Source of the DNA: NIOZ-UU35 sp964344175 | GTDB lineage: Bacteria; Chloroflexota; Anaerolineae; Anaerolineales; UBA11858 | Assembly (NCBI GenBank): GCA_964344175.1 | Contig: CAYFMI010000003.1 | Span: 1 to 64,000 of the forward strand | Length of the DNA stretch: 64,000 bases | Direction of reading: 5' to 3' | Shown: positions 8,984 to 17,955 of the stretch, piece by piece | Position numbering within the stretch: the first letter of the stretch is position 1 | Layout: each line of letters starts with the position of its first letter | Notes under the pieces: generated by a model | What the model was told of the DNA's origin: nothing | Database searches by the model: none | What the model saw: only the letters and a program-made list of their open reading frames with translations | Translations under genes and position numbers: made by a program

Positions 8984-9293
8984 GAATCCTTTAGTGGGGT
9001 CTTTCAAGAAACGCCATTATGGAGCCGCGCCTGCATGCATCATTCATAGCTAAAGATTATCATCCAGGGGTGTTTTTATATTGTTTTTAGATAAACAAAC
9101 ATTTTTTTATTTTATCTTTGCATTCCTTCAATACAATAGAAACCAATAAAAGCGGTTTTCTCGTTCTTTCTCCAATACCGCCGCATCATCATTGATTGTT
9201 TTTTTACGTTATTTGTAAGGAGGTGCGCCGGAGCGTCATTTGTACGGTATTGTGTTATTTCGTAAACAATTATTCTATTCAGGAGGCATGTGA
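8984..9293 (+). promoter_or_regulatory. AT-rich leader region of the liv operon
   Basis: A 310-nt non-coding stretch, clearly richer in A/T than its surroundings, between the response regulator and livK. It contains T-rich runs, an isolated AAGGAGGTG at 9217-9225, and the real livK ribosome binding site AGGAGG at about 9281-9286. I could not fix one promoter with confidence. The position suggests regulated transcription of the ABC transporter. Confidence 0.4.
9240..9293 (+). CDS. Possible 17-codon leader peptide upstream of livK
   Basis: A TTG at 9240, 6 nt after GGAG (9230-9233), opens a 17-codon frame reading MYGIVLFRKQLFYSGGM. Its TGA abuts the livK ATG (ATG-TGA-ATG). The consecutive Ile-Val-Leu is suggestive in front of a branched-chain amino-acid transporter. 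However, the frame is short, uses TTG, and no attenuator hairpin lies inside it, so chance is a real alternative. Confidence 0.2.
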   Translation: MYGIVLFRKQLFYSGGM

Positions 9294-10616
9294 ATGAAAC
9301 GCACACTATCTATTCTTTTGACCTTTATTTTTGCACTCAGCCTGCTCTTAGCGGCCTGCCAACCTGCCGCGCAACCGGTTGCAGAGGAACCGGCTGCGGA
9401 AGAAGCTGCTCCGGCCGAGGAAGAAATGGCTGCAGAGTCGAAGACTCTTGTTGTTGGGTTTACGGCTTCGATCACCGGCAAATATGAAACTTCATCTGGA
9501 CGCCAGGTGCGCGGCTTCAATTTGTGGATGGAACAAGTAAATGGCACAGGCGGCATCACACTTAGCGACGGAACAGTCGTCACCTTCGAGGCTGTTTCCT
9601 ACGATGATGAAAGCGCTTCTGAGCGCGTTCAAGAACTCTACACCATTCTGGCAACCGAAGACAATGCCGATCTCATGATCAGCCCTTACTCCAGCGGGTT
9701 GACCGCTGCGGCATCGGTAATCGCCGAACAGTATGGCAAAGTGATGATCACCACCGGCGCTGCGGACGACAACAACTACAAGCAGGGCTTCACCCAGGTC
9801 TTCCAGATCTACACGCCCGCCAGCCGTTATCTCGCTGGCGCGGTAGACCTGCTGGCCGCGACGGATCCTGACGTCAGCAAAGTTGCGTTCGTGTACGAAA
9901 ATGACAACTTCTCCACCAGCGTGGTTGAAGCTGCCAAAGTCTATGCCGAGGAATTGGGCTACGAAGTCGTACTCTTCGAGGGCTATGCTTCTGACACCAC
10001 CGATTTCGCTCCCTTCATCAACAAAATTGTGGATTCCGGCGCCGAGGCTATTTTGGGCGGCGGCCACTTCCAGGATGGCAGCACCTTTGCACGCCAGGTT
10101 TCCGAAAAGGGCATTGGTATCAATTTCTTTGCATTGCTGGTGGCTCCGCCAGAGCCTGATTTCGCCGACCTGGGTGATGCGGCTGTAGGTGTTATAGGGC
10201 CCAGCCAGTGGGAACCGCTGGCCGAGTTCTCCGCCGAATCGGCTGCCGCCGCCGGGCTGGAATGGTTCGGCCCATCTTCGGCTGAATTCGTCGATGCTTA
10301 CAACGCGGCCTATGAGGGTGAAGAGCCTTCTTACCACTCTGCTGGCGGGTACGCGGCCGGCCTGGTACTGCAAAAGGCTATCCAAGACGCCGACTCGGTA
10401 GATCCCGCTGCGATCAAAGATACCCTGGACGCCATGGACGTCCTGACCTTCTACGGCAACGTCAAATTCGATACTACCCCTGAAGCCCATGGTCTTCAGA
10501 TTGGTCACTCCATGGTTTACATTCAGTGGCAAAAAGATGGCGACGGTAATCTGATGAAGCAGGTTGTCTGGCCTGCCGAAGGCGCAACTGCCGAAGTCCT
10601 TTATCCAATCCCCTAA
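9294..10616 (+). CDS. livK: Branched-chain amino-acid ABC transporter, substrate-binding lipoprotein
   Basis: A 440-residue extracytoplasmic solute-binding protein. The signal peptide ends in the lipobox LLAAC, so Cys22 would be lipidated and anchor the protein to the outer face of the membrane. A short Ala/Glu/Pro-rich tether (23-45) precedes a periplasmic-binding fold of the LivJ/amide type (GFTASITGKYETSSGR, ISPYSSGLTAAAS, FVYENDNFSTSV). Ribosome binding site AGGAGG. First gene of the livKHMGF operon and separated from livH by a strong terminator, which would make this the most abundant product. Substrate could be Leu/Ile/Val or another small amide. Confidence 0.92.
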   Translation: MKRTLSILLTFIFALSLLLAACQPAAQPVAEEPAAEEAAPAEEEMAAESKTLVVGFTASITGKYETSSGRQVRGFNLWMEQVNGTGGITLSDGTVVTFEAVSYDDESASERVQELYTILATEDNADLMISPYSSGLTAAASVIAEQYGKVMITTGAADDNNYKQGFTQVFQIYTPASRYLAGAVDLLAATDPDVSKVAFVYENDNFSTSVVEAAKVYAEELGYEVVLFEGYASDTTDFAPFINKIVDSGAEAILGGGHFQDGSTFARQVSEKGIGINFFALLVAPPEPDFADLGDAAVGVIGPSQWEPLAEFSAESAAAAGLEWFGPSSAEFVDAYNAAYEGEEPSYHSAGGYAAGLVLQKAIQDADSVDPAAIKDTLDAMDVLTFYGNVKFDTTPEAHGLQIGHSMVYIQWQKDGDGNLMKQVVWPAEGATAEVLYPIP

Positions 10617-10637
10617 TCATTGTTAGTATCTCCACTT

Positions 10638-10669
10638 CCCCGCAGAGTTTCCTTCTCTGCGGGGATTTT
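10638..10669 (+). terminator. Intrinsic terminator between livK and livH
   Basis: A perfect 10-bp stem (CCCCGCAGAG / CTCTGCGGGG) with a 7-nt loop is followed by ATTTTCTC. Partial read-through into livH would give excess binding protein over membrane components. Confidence 0.85.
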
Positions 10670-10749
10670 CTCTATCACCTGGATTTGCGTAATGGCTGCA
10701 TTTGCTCGAAAGGCTGGTCCGCAATTTCCATTTACAAGGAGAGACGTTC

Positions 10750-11607
10750 ATGGATTTCTTACTGGCATCTTTATCAGATGGCCTGTTGATCGGCTTTATT
10801 TATGGGGTTGCCGCAATGGGTCTGAGTCTGATCTTTGGCGTCATGGATGTCATCAACTTATCGCATGGCCCCATTATTGCCTTAGGCATGTTTGGCATCT
10901 ATCTGACGTTTAGCGCGTTGGGATTACATCCCTACATCGCCCTAATCTTGGTTGCTGCGGCTGGATTATTACTCGGTGTGGTAATTTACCTGATCGTTGT
11001 GCGCCGCGTTCTCGACGCACCCCACCTATCCACCTTGTTGGCCACCTTCGCGGTGAACATGATCATCATCGGTTTGGGAACCGCCTACTTCAGCACTTCA
11101 CCCTATAACGTGGAATTTTCACTGGGCAGGGTTACACTTGGCCCAATCACACTCTTAGGAACGCGCGTTGTTGGCGCTCTTGCGGCCGTTCTGGCGACTG
11201 TCGGGCTGTATCTCTTCTTATACCACACCCGGCCTGGGCGCTACATCCGCGCTGTGGCAAACAACCGCAATGCTGCAGAAATAGTGGGTGTCCCCTCGAA
11301 CAAGATCCTCGCCCTCAGTTTTGGTTTAGGCACAATGCTAGCCGCTTTCGCCGGTGGGCTAATTGCTACCTTTTTTCCATTCACCATTCTGGCAGGCGGC
11401 ACCTACGAACTGAAAAGTTTCGTCATCTGCGTATTGGGCGGATTAGGCAATCCCATCGGCTCATTATTGGGCGGCCTGGTGCTTGGTTTGATTGAGGGCA
11501 TCATCCCCACGATGATGGAAGCCACCTGGGTGCCGGTTGTAGAATTTGTGCTCTTTGTGCTTATTCTCCTTGTCCGGCCCAGTGGCCTTCTAGGAGCGAA
11601 AAAATGA
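10750..11607 (+). CDS. livH: Branched-chain amino-acid ABC transporter permease LivH
   Basis: A 285-residue polytopic permease of the LivH family, with about eight hydrophobic segments. Recognisable family stretches are GLIYG-like GFIYGVAAMGLSLIFGVMDVINLSHG near the N-terminus and GGLGNPIGSLLGGLVLGLIEG near the C-terminus. The frame is open from 10702, but the ATG at 10750 has AAGGAGAG 7 nt upstream and starts at the normal family position. It overlaps livM by 4 nt (ATGA). It forms the membrane channel with LivM. Confidence 0.92.
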   Translation: MDFLLASLSDGLLIGFIYGVAAMGLSLIFGVMDVINLSHGPIIALGMFGIYLTFSALGLHPYIALILVAAAGLLLGVVIYLIVVRRVLDAPHLSTLLATFAVNMIIIGLGTAYFSTSPYNVEFSLGRVTLGPITLLGTRVVGALAAVLATVGLYLFLYHTRPGRYIRAVANNRNAAEIVGVPSNKILALSFGLGTMLAAFAGGLIATFFPFTILAGGTYELKSFVICVLGGLGNPIGSLLGGLVLGLIEGIIPTMMEATWVPVVEFVLFVLILLVRPSGLLGAKK

Positions 11608-12575
11608 AAAAATGGCACAATCATCTCGGGCTGATCATCGCCGTAGTTTTTGTTGCACTTCTGGCAGCATGGCCGATGGTCACGGGCAAAGCCGCTGACC
11701 GCGAAGTCGCCTTCACGGTTTTACGTGCTGTCGCCTTGGCCTCCAGCCTGAATATCATCCTGGGCTATACCGGCTACGTCAGCTTTGGACACATTGTCTT
11801 TTTTGGTATTGGCGGATATGTTGGTTTTTTCCTCATCAGCCAAAAAGGCGTCTCCCTTTGGCTGGCGATGCTGGCAGGCGGAATGGCGGCGGGCATCTTT
11901 GCTTTTTTGCTTGGTAAGGCAATTTTGCGCCTGCGGGGTGCATATTTCGCCCTGGCAACCATTGGCGTCAATCAGGCTGTTTTGGCATTTGTCGCCAATT
12001 TCGACCCCTTCGGCGGGCCGATTGGGATGAAACTCAACTTCCAAGTCTATCAGGATTACGGCGGCGCGTTGGAAGCTCTGCAGCTGGTCTTCTACATCAT
12101 GGTGGCTGTCACCTTGCTAACCGTATTGTTAAGCTACTTCATCCGCACGTCCAAATTCGGACTTGGGCTGCTTGCAATCCGTGAAGATGAAGATGCTGCC
12201 GAAGTAATGGGAGTCGTCGCCCCCGATGCCAAAACCTGGGCCTACACCCTATCTGCGATCTTACCCGGCGTCATTGGGGTGATCTTCTTCTTCAAAAATG
12301 CCAATATCCAGCCTCACGACGCCTTCCCCTTGCACACATCCATCGAGTCGATTGTGATGGTCATGTTGGGCGGTCAGGGAACCGTACTCGGCCCAATCCT
12401 TGGGGCTACGTTCTATCAGCGTCTGCGCGGGTTTTTGCTCACCAGCCCTATCTTCAAAAACATCCAACTGTCCGTAGCCGGGGTCTTACTCTTGGTTATC
12501 GTGCTATTTATCCCCGCCGGTGTGATCGGATGGATTCGGCATCGTTATCCTAAAACGCGGAGGGTGCTCCAATGA
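11604..12575 (+). CDS. livM: Branched-chain amino-acid ABC transporter permease LivM
   Basis: A 323-residue polytopic permease. Family-typical segments are NIILGYTGYVSFGHIVFFGIGGY, LRLRGAYFALATIG, LLAIREDEDAAEVMGV (cytoplasmic coupling region for the ATPase) and GGQGTVLGPILGATF. It overlaps livH and livG by ATGA, so translation of the three is coupled. With LivH it builds the transmembrane pore. Confidence 0.92.
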   Translation: MKKWHNHLGLIIAVVFVALLAAWPMVTGKAADREVAFTVLRAVALASSLNIILGYTGYVSFGHIVFFGIGGYVGFFLISQKGVSLWLAMLAGGMAAGIFAFLLGKAILRLRGAYFALATIGVNQAVLAFVANFDPFGGPIGMKLNFQVYQDYGGALEALQLVFYIMVAVTLLTVLLSYFIRTSKFGLGLLAIREDEDAAEVMGVVAPDAKTWAYTLSAILPGVIGVIFFFKNANIQPHDAFPLHTSIESIVMVMLGGQGTVLGPILGATFYQRLRGFLLTSPIFKNIQLSVAGVLLLVIVLFIPAGVIGWIRHRYPKTRRVLQ

Positions 12576-13330
12576 CCATAATCTTACAAGTAGAAGGGGT
12601 CTCAAAACATTTTGGCGGCCTGAAAGCCCTCTCCGATATCACCTTTGACCTTCCCGAAGGTCAAATCATGGGTCTGATCGGACCCAACGGCGCTGGAAAA
12701 ACCACCCTGTTTAATGTCATCAACGGCGTGTACCCCGCCAATGGGGGCCGGGTTCTCTTCCAAGACGAAGATGTTACCGACGCCAAAACCTACCAGATGG
12801 CTCAAAAAGGGCTGGCGCGTACGCACCAAATTGTGAAACCGCTCAACGAAATTAGCGTGCTTGAAAATGTGATCGTAGGAGCCTGCTTTGGGCGTCATGG
12901 ATATGGGTTGGGGAAAGCAAGTACGATTGCTCTGGAAGTGTTGGAATTCGTCGGGCTGGCTGATCGCGCCGACCAACTAGCCACCAGCCTCAACGTAGCT
13001 CAGAAAAAGCGCCTGGAAATGGCGCGCGCCCTGGCTGCTCAACCTGCCTTGCTGCTACTCGATGAAGTTCTAGCCGGGCTGAACCCCTCCGAAATTGCCG
13101 AGATGGTCGAAACGGTTCGCAAAATCCGCGAACAAGGCATTACCATTATCATGATCGAACATGTTATGGATGCGGTGATGAACGTCTCTGACCGCATGAT
13201 CGTACTCGACTTTGGCAAACAAATCGCTGAAGGGACACCTGAAGAAATTCAAAATAACCAGCGCGTGATTGAAGCCTACTTGGGCGACCCTGAACTGGCT
13301 CAAAAGCTGCTCCAACAAAGTGAACAATAG
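12572..13330 (+). CDS. livG: Branched-chain amino-acid ABC transporter ATPase LivG
   Basis: A 252-residue ABC ATPase. Walker A GPNGAGKTT (about 38-46), Q-loop region with LARTHQIVKP, and Walker B LLLLDEVLAGLNP. The signature is degenerate: LNVAQKKRLEMARAL replaces the usual LSxGQ form, as is common in LivG (LSYGQQR..). The switch His is in MIEHVMDAV. The C-terminal extension (EGTPEEIQNNQRVIEAYLG) is diagnostic of LivG. The weak signature, with VAQ in place of SGGQ or YGQ, is worth noting because LivF next door has a canonical LSGGEQQ. Confidence 0.92.
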   Translation: MTIILQVEGVSKHFGGLKALSDITFDLPEGQIMGLIGPNGAGKTTLFNVINGVYPANGGRVLFQDEDVTDAKTYQMAQKGLARTHQIVKPLNEISVLENVIVGACFGRHGYGLGKASTIALEVLEFVGLADRADQLATSLNVAQKKRLEMARALAAQPALLLLDEVLAGLNPSEIAEMVETVRKIREQGITIIMIEHVMDAVMNVSDRMIVLDFGKQIAEGTPEEIQNNQRVIEAYLGDPELAQKLLQQSEQ

Positions 13331-13340
13331 AGGTGCCATG

Positions 13341-14051
13341 ATGAGTATTCTAGAAATCAAAGACGTGACCTCTGGGTACGGGGAAGTGCAAATTCTCTGG
13401 GGTGCTAATTTATCCCTGGAAGCGGGCAAAATGACCTCGCTGGTTGGCGCCAATGGCGCGGGAAAAACGACCATGCTGCGCACCGTAATAGGGTTGCTAA
13501 AACCCTGGAGCGGCTCGGTGACTTTCAATGGTGAAGACGTGAGCAAACTTTCCGCACATGAAAAAGCAGAGCAGGGCATGGTGTTGGTTCCCGAAGGGCG
13601 GCAACTTTTCACCGAAATGAGCGTCGAAGAAAACCTGGAAATGGGCGCCTCACCCCCACGCGCCCGCCCGCATATCGACAAAAATTTCAAGCTGGTCTTC
13701 GAAATGTTTCCCCGCCTCGAAGAACGCAAACACCAAAAAGCCGGTACGCTCAGCGGCGGCGAACAACAAATGCTGGCCGTAGCCCGTGGCATCATGGCAG
13801 AGCCTATTATCTTGATGATGGATGAACTTTCTTTGGGTTTGGCTCCGGTACTGGTGTTAGATCTCTTTCAAGGGCTAGGCCGTCTCAAGGATGCCGGTAT
13901 CACCATGCTACTCGTAGAACAAAATGTTCAAATGGCTTTGGCAATTAGCGATTACGGCTATGTACTCTCACACGGAAAGGTGGGTTTGCATGGCCCAGCC
14001 CGCGAATTAATCACAGATGCACATATCCAGGCCGCCTACCTGGGTGGATAA
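13341..14051 (+). CDS. livF: Branched-chain amino-acid ABC transporter ATPase LivF
   Basis: A 236-residue ABC ATPase. Walker A GANGAGKTT, signature LSGGEQQMLAVAR, Walker B ILMMDELSLGLAP and switch His position replaced by Gln in LLVEQNVQMAL, as usual for LivF. Two adjacent ATGs (13338, 13341) follow AGAGGTG; the second has the better spacing. The open frame further upstream overlaps livG and is not needed. Pairs with LivG as an asymmetric ATPase dimer. Confidence 0.92.
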   Translation: MSILEIKDVTSGYGEVQILWGANLSLEAGKMTSLVGANGAGKTTMLRTVIGLLKPWSGSVTFNGEDVSKLSAHEKAEQGMVLVPEGRQLFTEMSVEENLEMGASPPRARPHIDKNFKLVFEMFPRLEERKHQKAGTLSGGEQQMLAVARGIMAEPIILMMDELSLGLAPVLVLDLFQGLGRLKDAGITMLLVEQNVQMALAISDYGYVLSHGKVGLHGPARELITDAHIQAAYLGG

Positions 14052-14292
14052 CCAGCGAGGATAAAAAGCACACACCGGGTGTAATTTCAGTTACTTTATC
14101 GAAATCTTCATACCGTTATAAAATGATAGATAACTGAACCTAGAATGCTGGCATTTCACAACCCAAAACTCTCGCAATACGACAGCCCTGAACCGCAACC
14201 AGCAAGCATTTACCCGCTGGCATCTATCCGAGTTGAGAGCCTGAGAAATTTGTTGGAAAGCCAAGATATATCGTCAAAAGAAGGAGTTAATC

Positions 14293-14940
14293 ATGTTAGT
14301 AGGCGAAAGAATGTCTCACCCGGTCATCACCATTTCGCCAGAAATGCCCATCACCGAGGCAATCAACCTGATGCGGCGCGAGCACATCCGCCGCGCCCCG
14401 GTTATCAAAGGCACAAAGCTGGTCGGTATCGTCTCCGATAAAGACCTACTCAACGCATCGCCGTCTCCAGCTACGTCACTCAGTATATGGGAAATGAACT
14501 ATCTACTAAGCAAGATCACGGTAAGTGATGTCATGACCCAAGAAGTGATGACAATCACCACTTCCACGCCCATCGAAGAAGCGGCCCGCATCATGGCCGA
14601 TAATAAAATTGGCGGGTTGCCTGTGACCAAAGACGATCGCGTCGTCGGCATGATTACGGAAACCGATCTCTTCAAGATTTTCTTAGAGTTGATGGGAGCG
14701 CGTGAAGTTGGCGTGCGGGTTACCGCGCTGGTGCCCGAAAAAGTAGGTGAACTGGCCGCTCTGGCAAAGGCCGTTTCTCATGCGGGCGGCAACTTCGTTG
14801 CTTTCGGCCAAACCGCTGGAGAAGACCCAAGCAACCGCGAAGTCACCTTCAAAGTTACCGGCATCTCCGAAAAAGAGGTTATTAAAGCCATCGAACCTTA
14901 TGTGGAGAAAATCGAAGATATTCGCACCGGTAGTTCCTGA
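14293..14940 (+). CDS. CBS-pair protein with C-terminal ACT domain (AcuB-like)
   Basis: A 215-residue protein. CBS1 (about 7-55; MSHPVITISPEMPITEAINLMRREHIRRAPVI) and CBS2 (about 78-130; VMTQEVMTITTSTPIEEAARIM) form a Bateman module that normally binds adenine nucleotides. The C-terminal third (about 140-210) has an ACT-like fold pattern, which commonly binds amino acids. The architecture matches AcuB-type proteins. Placed directly after the liv operon but with its own 240-nt upstream region, AAGGAG ribosome binding site and terminator. A role as an intracellular energy or amino-acid sensor is inferred only. Confidence 0.8.
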   Translation: MLVGERMSHPVITISPEMPITEAINLMRREHIRRAPVIKGTKLVGIVSDKDLLNASPSPATSLSIWEMNYLLSKITVSDVMTQEVMTITTSTPIEEAARIMADNKIGGLPVTKDDRVVGMITETDLFKIFLELMGAREVGVRVTALVPEKVGELAALAKAVSHAGGNFVAFGQTAGEDPSNREVTFKVTGISEKEVIKAIEPYVEKIEDIRTGSS

Positions 14941-14954
14941 ACATATCTCCCCAA

Positions 14955-14989
14955 CAAAAAAAGGCGGCCCACAAGGTCGCCTTTTTTTT
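14955..14989 (+). terminator. Intrinsic terminator after the CBS-ACT gene
   Basis: Stem AGGCGGCC / GGTCGCCT (one G-U pair), loop CACAA, flanked by an A run upstream and eight T downstream. Confidence 0.85.
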
Positions 14990-15111
14990 ACAGGGCCTCA
15001 CCGCATAATGGCTTCGTTATGCAGTGAAAGCCCGCGCCTGATAACACCCCTTTCTACAACCACTGAGTGTCCCCCCAATATTTGGGTAATACGATTATTT
15101 GTTCTATAAAG

Positions 15112-15117
15112 TATAAT
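15112..15117 (+). promoter_or_regulatory. -10 box of a leaderless DnaQ-DinG mRNA
   Basis: TATAAT ends 6 nt before the ATG at 15124, with no ribosome binding site between. Confidence 0.6.
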
Positions 15118-15123
15118 TCAGCT

Positions 15124-17955
15124 ATGTCTCATACAATTGTCGCACTGGATATTGAAACGACCGGCCTAAACCCCGAAGCCGACGGAATCACCGAAATTGG
15201 TGCTGTGCGCTTCAAGGGGGATCGTATCGAAGATGAATGGAGCCACCTGATTAACCCCGGGCAGCGCATACCGGCATTTATTACCCGTCTAACCGGGATT
15301 ACGGATGCAATGGTGCGCAACGCGCCCCCTGTCCACGATGTCCTCGAAGATCTGGCTCATTTTGTGGGGGACGCGCCCATCGTCGGCCATAATGTGCGCT
15401 TCGATCTCAGTTTCTTGCAGCGCTATGGCATTTTACAGCACAACGAACCCTTAGACACATACGACATGGCCGCTGTGTTGATCCCCAATGCCGGGCGCTA
15501 TCAACTGGGAGCGTTGGCGCAAACTTTGGGCATCATCTTGCCTGCCACTCACCGCGCTCTGGATGACGCCCGCGTAACCCATCGCGTTTATCAACGCCTT
15601 TACGAAGAAGCCCTGCACATGCCGCTTGAACTGCTGGCCGAAATCGTTCGCCTGGGCGATGATGTCGGCAATTGGATGGGCTACGGCTTGTTCTTCGAGG
15701 CGCTGCGCGCCCGCTCAAAGGAAGTGGTTAAAGCCCGCCAAACCTCCGATGTGGCTTTTGGTCCTCTTTTCGACCGGCAACGCCCCCAAGATATTCCCCC
15801 GCTTGTTCCCCTCGACCCGCTCATCCCGCTCGATCCCGAAGAAGTCGCTTCGGTGCTGGAGTATGGCGGCGAATTCTCGCAATATTTCAAGCAATATGAA
15901 CACCGCCCCGAACAAGTGGAGATGCTGCGGGCAGTCACCGAATCGCTTTCTGAGGGGCAACATCTGATGGTCGAGGCCGGCACCGGTGTCGGCAAATCGT
16001 TTGCCTATCTGATCCCGGCGGCTTTGTGGGCCATTCAGAACAATACCCGCGTGGTGATCTCCACCAACACCATCAATCTACAAGATCAACTCATCAACAA
16101 AGATATTCCTGATCTGCAAAAAGCCCTCGACATCGATCTATTCGCGACGGTGCTGAAGGGGCGCGGCAATTACTTATGTCCCCGCCGGATGGAATTTGTC
16201 CGCCGGCGCGGTCCCAATAACCCCGAAGAGATGCGCGTCCTGGCAAAGGTGATGGTTTGGCTGCATCAGGGCGGCAATGGCGATCGGGTGAATCTCAACC
16301 TGAACGGGCCGGTGGAGCGCGAGGTTTGGGCGCGTTTCTCAGCCTCGGATGATGGCTGTACTACCGACAACTGTCTCAAACACACCGGCGGCGCCTGCCC
16401 CTTCTTCCGCGCCCGGCAAGCCGCCCAGAGCGCCCATCTCATCATCGTCAATCATGCCTTATTGCTGGCCGATGTAGCCGTGGGCAGTCGCGTGCTGCCC
16501 GAATATGAATATCTCATCATCGACGAGGGTCATCACCTTGAAAACGCCAGCACCAACGCCCTCAGCTTCCGCGCCACACAGATGGATTTCATCCGCCTGC
16601 TGCGTGAGCTGGGCAGCTACCGCGGCGACGGCGATAAGCTCTCTGGGGTGTTAGGACGCTTGCTCAACACCCTAAGAGACGGCGTTTCACCAAGCGAGTT
16701 TGCTGGGATCAAACATCTCGCCGAGCGAGCTAGCGACCTGGCCTTTCAGTTCGAGAGTCTCAACCGCAGTTTCTTCGACACGATCGACAACTTCCTCTTC
16801 GAGCAGCGCGAGGGCCAGGCCGTTGGCCCCTACTCGCAGCAGGTGCGCATCCTGCCTGGGACGCGCGTCCAGCCCGCCTGGTTGGAGGTCGAAGTAGCCT
16901 GGGAAGATGCCCATACCACAATCACAGGGCTGCTGGGAAAATTGGAACAAATTGCTCAAAACGTGATCGATATTTCAGATGCCGGGTTTGGCGACATCGA
17001 CGCCCTGGAAGAGAATTATCACGACACGACCAATGTCTATAAACGCCTCAAAGAAATGATTGGCAGCATTGATGCCCTGGTGTTCAACCCCCAACCCGAT
17101 CATATCTACTGGGCTGAAGTACGCTCCGGCGGACGCGGGCTGACCCTGCAAGCCGCGCCGCTGCATGTGGGCCCATTGGTGCAAAAACACCTCTGGCACG
17201 AAAAAACCTCGGTGATCCTGACATCGGCCACGCTAACTACGGCAGGCGAATTCGACTATCTGCGCGGGCGGCTGTATGCCGAAGACGCCAACGAGATTGC
17301 CCTCGGCTCGCCCTTCGACTACGAAAACGCCACTCTGCTCTATGTGCCCGACAACATCCCCGAACCGAGTGACCGCAACGGGCATCAGCGCGCCATCGAG
17401 AACACCCTCATACATCTCTGCAAAGCTACCAGCGGGCGCACGCTAGCGCTCTTTACCTCCTACGCCCAGCTTCAGCAAACCTCGCGCAATATCGCCCCCT
17501 CTTTGGCAGAAGCCGGGATTGTCGTTTTCGAGCAAGGTGAAGGCGCTTCGGCACACTCTTTGTTAGAAAGTTTTCGCGAGGCAGATCGGGCTGTTTTGCT
17601 GGGGACGCGCGCCTTTTGGGAGGGGGTTGACATCCCCGGCGATGACCTCTCGGTTTTGGTGATCGTCAAGCTGCCCTTTGCGGTGCCCTCCGACCCAATT
17701 GTGGCAGCCCGCTCGGAGACCTTCGAACAGCCCTTCTACCAATACACGGTCCCCGAGGCCATTCTGGAATTCCGCCAGGGATTTGGCCGCCTGATCCGCA
17801 CCGAATATGACCGCGGCGTGGCGGTGATTTTAGACCGGCGGGTGATGACCAAAAGCTATGGGCGCGCCTTCATTGAGTCGCTGCCGCAATGCACTTTGCG
17901 CGTTGGGCCGCTGCAAAACCTGCCTCAAGAGGCCGCCAGATGGCTGAACCTTTAA
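15124..17955 (+). CDS. dinG: DnaQ-like exonuclease fused to DinG-family helicase
   Basis: A 943-residue fusion. Residues 1-165 are a DEDDh 3'-5' exonuclease (ALDIETTGLNP; GHNVRFDLSFL; HRALDDARVTHRV). The rest is an XPD/DinG superfamily-2 helicase: Walker A in EAGTGVGKSFAYL (about residue 285), four Cys for a 4Fe-4S cluster (YLCPRR, DDGC, DNC, GACPF), motif II DEGH rather than DEAH, and motif VI QGFGRLIR. This layout resembles the DinG of Gram-positive bacteria with an N-terminal nuclease. The predicted role is in DNA repair or R-loop and replication-conflict processing. Start 6 nt after TATAAT; the longer open frame lacks support. Confidence 0.9.
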   Translation: MSHTIVALDIETTGLNPEADGITEIGAVRFKGDRIEDEWSHLINPGQRIPAFITRLTGITDAMVRNAPPVHDVLEDLAHFVGDAPIVGHNVRFDLSFLQRYGILQHNEPLDTYDMAAVLIPNAGRYQLGALAQTLGIILPATHRALDDARVTHRVYQRLYEEALHMPLELLAEIVRLGDDVGNWMGYGLFFEALRARSKEVVKARQTSDVAFGPLFDRQRPQDIPPLVPLDPLIPLDPEEVASVLEYGGEFSQYFKQYEHRPEQVEMLRAVTESLSEGQHLMVEAGTGVGKSFAYLIPAALWAIQNNTRVVISTNTINLQDQLINKDIPDLQKALDIDLFATVLKGRGNYLCPRRMEFVRRRGPNNPEEMRVLAKVMVWLHQGGNGDRVNLNLNGPVEREVWARFSASDDGCTTDNCLKHTGGACPFFRARQAAQSAHLIIVNHALLLADVAVGSRVLPEYEYLIIDEGHHLENASTNALSFRATQMDFIRLLRELGSYRGDGDKLSGVLGRLLNTLRDGVSPSEFAGIKHLAERASDLAFQFESLNRSFFDTIDNFLFEQREGQAVGPYSQQVRILPGTRVQPAWLEVEVAWEDAHTTITGLLGKLEQIAQNVIDISDAGFGDIDALEENYHDTTNVYKRLKEMIGSIDALVFNPQPDHIYWAEVRSGGRGLTLQAAPLHVGPLVQKHLWHEKTSVILTSATLTTAGEFDYLRGRLYAEDANEIALGSPFDYENATLLYVPDNIPEPSDRNGHQRAIENTLIHLCKATSGRTLALFTSYAQLQQTSRNIAPSLAEAGIVVFEQGEGASAHSLLESFREADRAVLLGTRAFWEGVDIPGDDLSVLVIVKLPFAVPSDPIVAARSETFEQPFYQYTVPEAILEFRQGFGRLIRTEYDRGVAVILDRRVMTKSYGRAFIESLPQCTLRVGPLQNLPQEAARWLNL

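Noticed and set aside
9492..10532. 346-codon open frame on the minus strand opposite livK
   Set aside because: It is the antisense of a clearly coding lipoprotein gene with full family homology; its composition shows no domain and it has no ribosome binding site.
14145..14441. 98-codon frame upstream of the CBS-ACT gene
   Set aside because: It enters the CBS gene out of frame and has no family features or ribosome binding site.
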